Shown piece by piece: positions 16,460 through 24,425 of a DNA stretch of 64,000 nt. The DNA comes from Paenibacillus mesophilus (GTDB lineage: Bacteria; Bacillota; Bacilli; Paenibacillales; NBRC-103111), in assembly GCF_005938385.1 (NCBI RefSeq), contig NZ_VCRA01000019.1, positions 1 to 64,000 of the forward strand, given 5' to 3'. The position numbers were made by a program, and so were the translations under genes. Every line of letters starts with the position of its first letter. Position 1 is the stretch's first letter. The notes beneath the pieces are model-generated. The model did not search any database and was not told the origin of the DNA. It was given only the letters and a program-made list of their open reading frames with translations.

Positions 16460-16488
16460 TTGCATGTGAACGATCGTTAATATATAAT
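16460..16488 (+). promoter_or_regulatory. tetR promoter with operator
   Basis: TTGCAT (16460-16465), 17-nt spacer, TATAAT (16483-16488). The spacer contains TGAACG-AT-CGTTAA (16467-16480), matching the two operators at 15599-15637. Confidence 0.75.
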
Positions 16489-16527
16489 GGCGATAAAGGA
16501 TGACAAGAAAGCAGGGTGTCGTATACG

Positions 16528-17166
16528 ATGGATCATTTGTTTCCCGTTAAAGAATCAGGCCAGACGAAGCGGAGAATACTCGAAGCGGCTATCGATATGT
16601 TCTCGCAAAACGGATATTCCGCGGTATCGGTGCGCGAAATTACGAAGCAGGTCGGGATCAAAGAGAGTGCCCTATACAATCACTATAAAACGAAAGACGA
16701 AATTCTGGAGTCGATCTATCTGCTTTTTAAAAATATGCAGAAAAACAACGGGCAAGGATTCCCCTCGCCGGAGCAGCTGCAACAGATTTTGAAAGCCGTA
16801 TCGCTGGAAGCCTTTTTGGAGCAAGGCTTTGATCAATTCATACGGGCCATCGAGAACCCGCTGCTTACGAAAATTTGGCGGATTTTAAATATTGAGCAAT
16901 ATCGGGATCAGCGCGCCCGGGAAATCATTTTGCAGTATATATACAAGGATACGATCGACTTCTTGACTTCGGCTTTCCAGATTCTGATTCCGAATCAACA
17001 GATCAAACCTTACGATGCAAAACTGCTTGCCATTGAATATCAATATCCGATTTTCGCCATGATGACGGAATACTTGCTGCTGAAGTTTGACGACAAAGAG
17101 ACGGATGAATTGGAGAAACGAGTGAAAAGTCATATTCACTATTTTACGGAGATTGTGAAGCTGTAG
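16528..17166 (+). CDS. TetR/AcrR family transcriptional regulator
   Basis: 212 aa from ATG 16528; a GTG at 16516 in frame would add four residues. The N-terminal HTH is canonical: TKRRILEAAIDMFSQNGYSAVSVREITKQVGIKESALYNHYKTKDEIL, with the recognition helix around KESALYNHY. The C-terminal helical ligand domain is not assignable. The shared operator with the CPBP-like gene supports autoregulation and control of that gene. Confidence 0.88.
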   Translation: MDHLFPVKESGQTKRRILEAAIDMFSQNGYSAVSVREITKQVGIKESALYNHYKTKDEILESIYLLFKNMQKNNGQGFPSPEQLQQILKAVSLEAFLEQGFDQFIRAIENPLLTKIWRILNIEQYRDQRAREIILQYIYKDTIDFLTSAFQILIPNQQIKPYDAKLLAIEYQYPIFAMMTEYLLLKFDDKETDELEKRVKSHIHYFTEIVKL

Positions 17167-17194
17167 TGTCCTCCTTAAAGGAAAATGCAACGCG

Positions 17195-17238
17195 AGAAGC
17201 CGGGGGCGTTCGGAATACGCTTTCCCGGCTTCTTTGTT
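17195..17238. terminator. Terminator between tetR and the convergent regulator gene
   Basis: AGAAGCCGGG (17195-17204) and CCCGGCTTCT (17224-17233), perfect 10-bp stem, followed by TTGTTG on the plus strand. Confidence 0.75.
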
Positions 17239-17257
17239 GGGTAATACAATTCGCCGG

Positions 17258-18664
17258 TCAGCCGATTGGCCGGACCGCCACCGCATCCTCCAAGCCCATA
17301 CAGCATGCGTCCAAATCCGTGACGCCCGCCCAATACAGCTTCAGCTCGCTGCGCACTCGTTTCATTGCTTCGCCCGACAGCTGCAGATCGGAATGCAGCC
17401 GGAAGCTGCGTATAATTTCCCGGTACAGCATAAATCTCGACGGCTCGTAAGGAGGTGCGGGGTGGTCCGGAGCAAGTCCCCGCTCCGCCGCTTTTTTGAG
17501 CGCCGGGATGCTTAGCGTCCTGCGGCGGATCAGACTTTGGTAGTCCATCGAGGTCAGCTCGCCGACCAGATGCTTGGCCGCCTCCTTCTGTGCGGATTTG
17601 GCCGCTACCGCCAGACCCACGACAAGATTGAGCGTAAGGTTCGTCCGCAGCGCAGGCAGCGGAGCGATATCGAACCGGAAGGGAGCATCCTTCAACAAGT
17701 TCAATCCGAAATAAGTCGTCATGATCATCGATATTTTCCCGCCCCGGAACAGCTCTTCCGCTTCTCCGTCGCTTTGGGACAAAAGAGAGGTCAAGCCTTG
17801 GTCGTTCAAAATGTCCCGGCTCATGCGGATCGCTTCCCGGACCGCCGGACCGGAGAAGTCGAAATGTCCGGCTGCCCCCTCGATTGAAGATTCTCCGCTT
17901 TGCAGCAGAAAGATCGGCCAACGGTTGTCGGACAGCGCATGGTAATAAAAACCGACCCGTTTGTGTTCCCGGGCGATTTCCGCCGCTACGCTTAGAAGGT
18001 CGCTCCACGTCCAGCTGCTGTCCGGCTCGGGCAGATCGTATTCGGCGAAGTGGTCTTTATTGTAGCCGAGTACGACGGGAGAGAAGACGAAGGGCAGCGC
18101 ATGCAGCAGCCCGTCGACTCGGAACGCCGGCAGCAGGAACGGATACAGCTCCTCGGAAGGCTGCAGCGGTTCCAGAAGCTCCTTCAGCAGGCCGGATTCA
18201 TGGAGCTCCCCGAAGCTGAGCTGGTTGAACATGGCGATGTCGATCAGACCGGATTCCAAATAATGGTGCATCAAATGCAGATCGTCGAATTTGAACGGAA
18301 TCGGGATCAGCTCCACGCCTACATCCGGATGCCGCTGCCGGTACAGCTTCACCAGCTCGGATAAAGCCGCCTGCCTCCACATGGAAGGATAATAGCCCAA
18401 ACGAAGAACGACGGTCGGCTTCTGTTCGGGCCGACTCACTTTATTGCCGATCCTCGGAACCTTCAACACGTATCCCTGCTCGACCAGCAGGTCCAGTCCT
18501 TTCCGGACGGAATGTTTGCTTATTTCGTACTGTTCCGCCAGCTCCACCTCGGAAGGCAGAAAATCCCCGTCATTCAGCTTTCCGCTCGTGATTTGTTCCC
18601 GGATGCCGGCTATCATGTCGTCCAGCTTCGACCTCAGTACAGATTGCCTCGTTTTCCGGCTCAT
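17258..18664 (-). CDS. GntR-type DNA-binding domain fused to an ABC solute-binding domain
   Basis: 468 aa. The start at 18664 is fixed by AGGAGGT (18671-18677) 6 nt upstream; the longer ORF is spurious. Residues about 8-80 are a winged helix of GntR type (GKLNDGDFLPSEVELAEQYEISKHSVRKGLDLLVEQGYV). Residues about 85-455 resemble family 1 extracellular solute-binding proteins (VVLRLGYYPSMWRQAALSELV, ALPFVFSPVVLGYNKDHF, WTWSDLLSVAAEIA), as used for oligosaccharides. There is no signal peptide or lipobox, so the binding domain sits in the cytoplasm as a ligand sensor. It is divergent from a dehydrogenase/propeller/binding-protein operon, which it probably regulates through the shared 16-bp site. 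Confidence 0.85.
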   Translation of the reverse strand: MSRKTRQSVLRSKLDDMIAGIREQITSGKLNDGDFLPSEVELAEQYEISKHSVRKGLDLLVEQGYVLKVPRIGNKVSRPEQKPTVVLRLGYYPSMWRQAALSELVKLYRQRHPDVGVELIPIPFKFDDLHLMHHYLESGLIDIAMFNQLSFGELHESGLLKELLEPLQPSEELYPFLLPAFRVDGLLHALPFVFSPVVLGYNKDHFAEYDLPEPDSSWTWSDLLSVAAEIAREHKRVGFYYHALSDNRWPIFLLQSGESSIEGAAGHFDFSGPAVREAIRMSRDILNDQGLTSLLSQSDGEAEELFRGGKISMIMTTYFGLNLLKDAPFRFDIAPLPALRTNLTLNLVVGLAVAAKSAQKEAAKHLVGELTSMDYQSLIRRRTLSIPALKKAAERGLAPDHPAPPYEPSRFMLYREIIRSFRLHSDLQLSGEAMKRVRSELKLYWAGVTDLDACCMGLEDAVAVRPIG

Positions 18665-18687
18665 TCCGGTACCTCCTGATTTTCTAG

Positions 18688-18703
18688 TACGTATCTGATT
18701 GAA
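18688..18703 (-). promoter_or_regulatory. Operator-like site 1 (regulator side)
   Basis: On the minus strand this reads TTCAATCAGATACGTA, identical over 16 nt to site 2. It lies in the leader of the GntR-fusion gene, about 35 nt downstream of its -10 element. Confidence 0.6.
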
Positions 18704-18738
18704 ACATGTCATATCGGTTGATTGGAATCATAAACTCT

Positions 18739-18767
18739 ATTATAAATAAAAAAACGGCCAATGTCAC
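18739..18767 (-). promoter_or_regulatory. Promoter of the GntR-fusion gene
   Basis: On the minus strand GTGACA (complement of 18762-18767), 17-nt spacer, TATAAT (complement of 18739-18744). Confidence 0.65.
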
Positions 18768-18855
18768 TCGCGACACGAAGGAACTGTTGCGATCCGCACC
18801 ATACATCGTAAAACGGCGGCAAAAGATTGGAACACGCGAATAGACGATTTTTTCG

Positions 18856-18900
18856 TTGACAGCGTTTACTTGATGTCTATATAATTCAATCAGATACGTA
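18856..18900 (+). promoter_or_regulatory. Operon promoter with operator-like site 2
   Basis: TTGACA (18856-18861), 18-nt spacer, TATAAT (18880-18885): a near-consensus sigma-A promoter. TTCAATCAGATACGTA (18885-18900) starts at the last base of the -10 and covers the transcription start; its end extends to a perfect GATACGTATC palindrome (18893-18902). This placement fits repression. Confidence 0.75.
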
Positions 18901-18977
18901 TCACAAATGATTAAATCCTTTATTATTTCTTGCAAGTTCGTTTGTGGTTGTTACATCAATGGATTGGAGGGGAAACC

Positions 18978-19991
18978 TTGCGAGTCATCGTTGCCAAAGA
19001 GGGAATGATCCTAACCGAGTGCGAGCCCGAGCCGGTGCCCAAAACGGGCCATGCGCTCATTCGGACCGTCTGCTCCGCCATCAGTCCGGGAACCGAGCTG
19101 ATGATCGCGCGAAGGCCTAACGAGCGGCCGGCCGCACTCGGATACAGCGCCGCCGGCTATGTGGCGGACCCGGGAGATTGCGGCGGATTGACGGCGGGAC
19201 AGAGAGTGGCCTGTTACGGCGGCCCTTACGTGAGACATGCCGAATATTTATCGGTCCCACGCCATTTGGTCGTGCCGATCCCGGAGTCGGTCGGCTTCGA
19301 GGAAGCATCCTTTGTCGGACTCGGGGCTATCGCGATTCATGCCCTTCGCAAAGCAGCGCTCCATTTCGGCGAGACGGTCGCCGTCGTCGGACTCGGCATC
19401 ATCGGGCAGCTCGTCTGTCAAATCGCCCACGCCGCATCTTATCAAGTCATCGCCCATGACCTGATCCCGGAACGAAGGAGGAAGCTTGCGGCGATGCTTC
19501 CTGCATGTACGGTTGCGGAGCGGTTGGACGAGATGGGTGCCCTTGTAGGAGCGAATACGGGAGGAGCGGGCGCGGATGCGGTATTGCTCTGCGCGAACAG
19601 CGCCGACGGAAGCTTGATCGATCATGCTTTGCGTTGGGTGAGGGATCGCGGCCATGTCGTTGTCGTAGGCGATATGAAAATGGATTTCAATCGCGGCCTG
19701 CTGTTCGCCAAAGAAGCGAACTTAACCGTCTCCAAGGCGGGAGGTCCGGGCAGGGGCGATGCGGCTTACGAGCTGCATGGCAACGACTACCCGATCGGCT
19801 TCGTCCGCTGGACCGAAGGACGCAATATGGGCGAATTTATCCGGCTGCTGGAACGCCGTGCGATCCAGGTCGAGCCGCTGATCTATGACCATTACCCGCT
19901 GCAAGATATGCAGGGCGCTTACGAGAAATACAAGAAGACGCCCGAGCAGACGATGGGCATGGTGATCCGGTACGATCCTATGAACCGATGA
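18978..19991 (+). CDS. Medium-chain dehydrogenase/reductase (MDR) family protein
   Basis: 337 aa from TTG 18978 with GGAGGGG at 18966-18972. MDR fold: a GroES-like N-terminal half (ALIRTVCSAISPGTELMI, ALGYSAAGYVADPGD) and a Rossmann domain with VAVVGLGIIGQLVCQIA (about 135-151). The catalytic zinc ligands of alcohol dehydrogenases are not conserved (the usual GHE is replaced by GYSAAG), and the four-Cys structural zinc loop is absent. The sequence resembles the N-terminal half of the bi-domain oxidoreductases that occur in sugar gene clusters. Substrate unknown, perhaps a sugar or sugar acid. First gene of the operon; the next start is 13 nt after its stop. Confidence 0.8.
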   Translation: MRVIVAKEGMILTECEPEPVPKTGHALIRTVCSAISPGTELMIARRPNERPAALGYSAAGYVADPGDCGGLTAGQRVACYGGPYVRHAEYLSVPRHLVVPIPESVGFEEASFVGLGAIAIHALRKAALHFGETVAVVGLGIIGQLVCQIAHAASYQVIAHDLIPERRRKLAAMLPACTVAERLDEMGALVGANTGGAGADAVLLCANSADGSLIDHALRWVRDRGHVVVVGDMKMDFNRGLLFAKEANLTVSKAGGPGRGDAAYELHGNDYPIGFVRWTEGRNMGEFIRLLERRAIQVEPLIYDHYPLQDMQGAYEKYKKTPEQTMGMVIRYDPMNR

Positions 19992-20004
19992 AGGGAGCAG
20001 CGCA

Positions 20005-22011
20005 TTGAATCGAATAGCCATTGAACCGGTTGAAGTCAAACGGGCCGCCTTCCGCCCGGTCGGAACCGTCGAGGATCTGGGGGCGCCAATCCATAATTCC
20101 ACCTCCCACGCCGCCGCCTTCGCGAAATCTGCTGAAGGCCGCACGATCATGTATTTGTCGCTGGACGGCGCGCATGGGGAAGACGCCCGGTTAGGCATCG
20201 TAGATTTGGACGAGGAACGGCTGCTCGAGGCGATTCGCCTTCCCGATGCGATGGGCGGATTTACGATGACCGTTGCAAATGATGACAGCGTATATGTCGC
20301 CTCTCACAATAAAGGGAATGTTTACCGGTATACTCCGGCGGACGGCAAGCTGGAAACGCTCGGAAAGCCGACCCCCGAAACGACGTTCGGGTATTCCCTG
20401 ATTCCGGCAGGGAAGGATGCGGTGTTCGGAGGGACGTACCCGGGAGCGGTGTTTTACGAATACAGCCCCGCAGGAGGCTTCAAGCTTCATGGCCCGAAGC
20501 CGTTCGAGCCCGGCGAGCATTATGTGCGCAGTCTCGCGCACTGGGCCGAAGCCGGCGTCACCTATGTCGGAATCGGCTCCCATCCGCGGCTGAAGCGTTA
20601 CGAGCATGCGGGCGGACATATCGGGGAGCTGCTTCCGGAGTCGTACTGGAACGACGAGTTCGTGTACGATCTGAACATCGAAGGCGGAAGATTGTTCGTC
20701 CGGCTCAATCCGTCCAACCGGATGCTCGTTTACCGTCTTACTCTCGACAGCCAAGGCCGGATAACGGAACAACTGGAGCGCGAAGTGCCGAACGTAGGCA
20801 GCCTCGGCGTATCCGAAGAGTATGAAGGCTGCGTCTACTACGCCTCGGCGGGTACGATTCACCGTTACGATATCGCAACAGGAGAAGCGGCATCGCTCGG
20901 AGTCGATACGACTATAGCCCCCTACAAACTAAGCTTCGTTCAATTGGCGGATCAAGAGTCGTTCCCCGGACGGACGCTGATCGGGGCAGGCTGCCGGATG
21001 GGCAAAACCCGTCTATTCAAATACAATCCGACGACGGGCGCGATCCGCATAACCGATCTGGACATTCCGGGCGTGCCGACGAATGTGCAATGCGTCGTCG
21101 CGGGGTCCGACGGTCACATTTACACGGGTGCGTTTCTGGTCGGAGGCACCTCCGTATTCGATCCGTCCACCGGACTTTTTACCGAATATAAAGGAGTCGG
21201 GCAGACGGAAAATATCGCCGAGGTCGGCGGCAAAATGTACTTCAGCGTTTATCCGCACGCCAAGCTGTTCGAGTACGATCCCGCCGAGCCCTGGTCGATG
21301 GTCCGGGGAGGAAGCAATCCCCGTCAATTGTTCAACTTGTCCGCCGAGGAGCAGGACCGGCCGTATGGGTTGACGACGGGCGGCGATGTGCTGTACATCG
21401 GCACCATTTGCGGCTACGGCAAGCTGGGAGGCTCCATCACGGCCTTCGATCCGCGTTCCGGCTCGCGCAAAGTGTATCGCAACCCGCTTCCGGATCTCAG
21501 CATCGTAACGCTCGTTCATCATAGCGGCAAGCTATACGGCGGGACGAACGTTTGGGGAGGACTCGGGATTAAGCCTGCTCGAACCGAAGCGGAATTGCTC
21601 ATCTTCGATGTGTTCTCGGAGGAAGCAAGGGGGATCCCGCTGCCTGTTCCAGGATTGAAAGCGATTACGGCTTTGACGTTCGGAACGGACGGCTTGATAT
21701 GGGGGATGGCGGAAGGATACGTATTCGCCTTCGATCCGGCGAGTGAGAGCTTTGTGCATCTGGCGCATTTGTTCCCGGATATCCGGTACGGCGAGCAGTC
21801 GATATGGAGGGACGCCTCCCTGCGATTCGGCAAAGACGGCGCTCTTTACGGAACCGTGCAGGGAAAGTATTTATTCCGATACGACCCGGCAGTAGCTTCC
21901 ATGGAGACGCTCGTGGAAGACGGAGCGAGGTTTCTGGCCGAGGATCGCGAAGGGCGGCTCTATTTCTCGGACGGGAAGACGAGGCTGCGGCGGTATACGC
22001 TTCCGGGCTGA
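20005..22011 (+). CDS. Cytoplasmic beta-propeller protein
   Basis: 668 aa, TTG start with AAGGGAG upstream. No signal peptide. The chain is built of repeated propeller-blade strands of the type Y-YDP-TG (YRYTPADGKLETLGKP, FKYNPTTGAIRIT, FEYDPAEPW, FAFDPASESF), like the SMP-30/NHL and quinoprotein-like propellers, probably two propeller domains. Shared phrases with the next gene (GKLYGGT-WGG, GYGKLGGS or QYGQLGGAF, DR-YGL) show they are paralogues. No catalytic residues can be named. Lyases and glycosyl-transfer enzymes exist among such propellers, so an intracellular carbohydrate-active role is possible. Confidence 0.65.
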   Translation: MNRIAIEPVEVKRAAFRPVGTVEDLGAPIHNSTSHAAAFAKSAEGRTIMYLSLDGAHGEDARLGIVDLDEERLLEAIRLPDAMGGFTMTVANDDSVYVASHNKGNVYRYTPADGKLETLGKPTPETTFGYSLIPAGKDAVFGGTYPGAVFYEYSPAGGFKLHGPKPFEPGEHYVRSLAHWAEAGVTYVGIGSHPRLKRYEHAGGHIGELLPESYWNDEFVYDLNIEGGRLFVRLNPSNRMLVYRLTLDSQGRITEQLEREVPNVGSLGVSEEYEGCVYYASAGTIHRYDIATGEAASLGVDTTIAPYKLSFVQLADQESFPGRTLIGAGCRMGKTRLFKYNPTTGAIRITDLDIPGVPTNVQCVVAGSDGHIYTGAFLVGGTSVFDPSTGLFTEYKGVGQTENIAEVGGKMYFSVYPHAKLFEYDPAEPWSMVRGGSNPRQLFNLSAEEQDRPYGLTTGGDVLYIGTICGYGKLGGSITAFDPRSGSRKVYRNPLPDLSIVTLVHHSGKLYGGTNVWGGLGIKPARTEAELLIFDVFSEEARGIPLPVPGLKAITALTFGTDGLIWGMAEGYVFAFDPASESFVHLAHLFPDIRYGEQSIWRDASLRFGKDGALYGTVQGKYLFRYDPAVASMETLVEDGARFLAEDREGRLYFSDGKTRLRRYTLPG

Positions 22012-22106
22012 CGGCAAAAAGAAGTTTCAGGGCTCCCCCATAAGCTTCGAAGACATGCTCCACATTTGGGGGACCAACACCATTAAGGGAAGGGAGAGCT
22101 TCCAAA

Positions 22107-24401
22107 ATGAAATGGTCCAAAACGATGGGTACCTGCTTGTTGGTCTTCATGCTGGGACTCAGTACAACGGCAACGGGGCCGAAAACGGCGGAAGCGCAGG
22201 ATGCCGCATCCGGCGTCTACGAGATGCTCGGGACACCGCTCAAGCGGGTAGTCGGCGTGGGAGGCGTGCCATTCGACGGTCCGGACGGGACGCCATATAT
22301 CAGCGCCTCCGTAAACGGCTCTCCGGCACAATTCGTCTCCGTTCACGCGCTCACGCTTCAGGTTGACAAAGTAATCGAAATACCCGGAACGTCGAGCGCT
22401 CCGTCCATGACAACCGGGACCGACGGGAACGTGTATATCGGGACGACCGGCTCGGCCGAATTGTTCCGCTATGTGCCGGGAACGGCGAAGCTGGAATCGC
22501 TCGGCAAACCGATCGCGGGCGAGACGTATATTTACGGCTTGACGAACGGTCCCGGCGGCAAGCTGTACGGAGGCACTTATCCGGGCGGCAAAATGTTCGA
22601 GTTCGATCCCGCGACCGGAGCCTACCGCAATTACGGCACGCTCGTACCAGGCGAGAAATATATAAGGGCGACCGCATACGATGCCGAACGAGGGCTGCTC
22701 TACGTCGGAACGGGAACAAGCAACAAGCTGGTCGAATTCAATCCCGCGACCGGGGCCGTGTCCGCCAACTGGATGCCGGCGTCATTGTCCGTCGAGGAAT
22801 ACCCGAACAGCATCGATCTGAGAGGCGGCAAGCTGTTCATCCAGCTGAACAAGTCGTCGAAGCTGATCGTGATGGATAAGCTGACGAAGGCGATCGAATA
22901 TACGCGCACAGGCGTTTCGTCCGATGTGATTTCGTCGCCGGACGGCAAGAAGGCATATTTGTTCACCCCGGGCGACGCGTACGTGCATGCCTACGATTTT
23001 GTCGCGAAGCAGACATCGCCCGTCTTCCGGTTCGGCAAATACAACGGCTGGAAATCGGTGAGAATGATCCAGACCGGTACTTCTCAGACGCCGGCTTATA
23101 CGTTGTCCGCCTGGGCGGGCTACAATGCCGCGGTAACATACGATTTCGCGGCGGCGAAGCAGCGGGGGCAAACGATCGACGTGCCGGGTCAGCCGATCGA
23201 GATCCGTTCGATCGCGGCAGGACCGGACGGAAAGGTATATGCCTCGGGCACGCAGGGCGGTGTCGGCATCTATAATCCGGCAACCGGCGTCATGGAGCCG
23301 GTCTCGCTTAACATCAGTCAAGCCGAAGGCATCGCGGCTATCGGTGACGTGCTTTATTTCGGCATATATCCGCAAGCGCGGCTCGGGATGTTCGATACGT
23401 CGCGGTCGACGGGAACCGGCAATCCTGCCGAAATTGCGAAGCTGCCGGCCGACAGCTTGCAGGATCGTCCGTTCGGCATGGTCGGAGCACCGGAGCTCGG
23501 CAAGCTGTTCATGGGCACCGTACCCCAATACGGCCAGCTGGGCGGAGCGTTCGCCGTCTATGATCCGGCAACGAAGGCGCTGAACACTTACCGCAATCTG
23601 GTGCAGGATCAGAGCATCATCACGCTTGCCTACAAAGACGGCAAAGTGTACGGGGGTACCTCGATCTGGGGCGCTTACGGCGCGCCGGCTCCGACGGCCA
23701 AGGAAGGGAAGCTGTTCGTATGGGATGCGGCGACCGGACAGAAGGAGCTGGAAATCGTACCCGTGGCCGGAAAGCAGGCCGTTACTTCGCTGATCGTCGG
23801 TCCGGACGGCAACCTGTGGGGCTTTGACGAGGGAGTGCTGTTCATTTACGATCCGGCTTCCCGAAAAGTAACGGAAACGCACGAGGTCATGCCGATCCGC
23901 TATGCGGGAACGGTATGGACGGACGCGTTCATGGCGGCAGGCAAGGACGGCAACGTATATGGAACGGCGCGAGGCACGTTTTTCCGAATCGACGGCAAGT
24001 CGAAGAAAGTTTCGATATTGGACAATACGCGCCAATTTTCCAACCTGACGGCAGACCGGAACGGCGATCTGTACATGCGCTCGGGTATCGAAGGCAAAAG
24101 GCACGAGCTGTGGCGGTATACGAACCCCGATCTTGCGCTGGCCCGCATGAGTGAGCGGATCGAAGCCGCGGCTGCGGATGGTAGTCTAGGGCAACCGCTC
24201 TATATGCAGACCGGCAATGATTTACGCCAAGCGATCCATCATTGGGAAGCCGGGCGCCGGGACCAAGCCGTACACTTTTTGGCCAAGGCGGCCGATGGAC
24301 TGAAGCAGGGCGGCAAATGGGCAAGCGAGCCGGTACGCAGCGGACTAGAGTCGGGGTTGAACGAGATCACCCTGCTGATACAAGGCACGGCAGGGAATTA
24401 A
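22107..24401 (+). CDS. Secreted beta-propeller protein with C-terminal FIMAH-like domain
   Basis: 764 aa. Signal peptide (MKWSKTMGTCLLVFMLGLSTTATGPKTAEA). It is a paralogue of the preceding protein over most of its length, with blades such as FEFDPATGAYRNYG, VEFNPATGAV, IYNPATGVMEP and VYDPATKALNTY. The last about 85 residues (ERIEAAAADGSLGQPL... QAIHHWEAGRRDQAVHFLAKAADGL) form a small helical domain resembling the FIMAH domain found at the C-terminus of secreted Firmicute polysaccharide-degrading enzymes. That points to an extracellular role on carbohydrate or cell wall. 95 nt separate it from the previous gene. Confidence 0.7.
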   Translation: MKWSKTMGTCLLVFMLGLSTTATGPKTAEAQDAASGVYEMLGTPLKRVVGVGGVPFDGPDGTPYISASVNGSPAQFVSVHALTLQVDKVIEIPGTSSAPSMTTGTDGNVYIGTTGSAELFRYVPGTAKLESLGKPIAGETYIYGLTNGPGGKLYGGTYPGGKMFEFDPATGAYRNYGTLVPGEKYIRATAYDAERGLLYVGTGTSNKLVEFNPATGAVSANWMPASLSVEEYPNSIDLRGGKLFIQLNKSSKLIVMDKLTKAIEYTRTGVSSDVISSPDGKKAYLFTPGDAYVHAYDFVAKQTSPVFRFGKYNGWKSVRMIQTGTSQTPAYTLSAWAGYNAAVTYDFAAAKQRGQTIDVPGQPIEIRSIAAGPDGKVYASGTQGGVGIYNPATGVMEPVSLNISQAEGIAAIGDVLYFGIYPQARLGMFDTSRSTGTGNPAEIAKLPADSLQDRPFGMVGAPELGKLFMGTVPQYGQLGGAFAVYDPATKALNTYRNLVQDQSIITLAYKDGKVYGGTSIWGAYGAPAPTAKEGKLFVWDAATGQKELEIVPVAGKQAVTSLIVGPDGNLWGFDEGVLFIYDPASRKVTETHEVMPIRYAGTVWTDAFMAAGKDGNVYGTARGTFFRIDGKSKKVSILDNTRQFSNLTADRNGDLYMRSGIEGKRHELWRYTNPDLALARMSERIEAAAADGSLGQPLYMQTGNDLRQAIHHWEAGRRDQAVHFLAKAADGLKQGGKWASEPVRSGLESGLNEITLLIQGTAGN

Positions 24402-24425
24402 TACGTCACCGAAAGGGTGGAAGAA

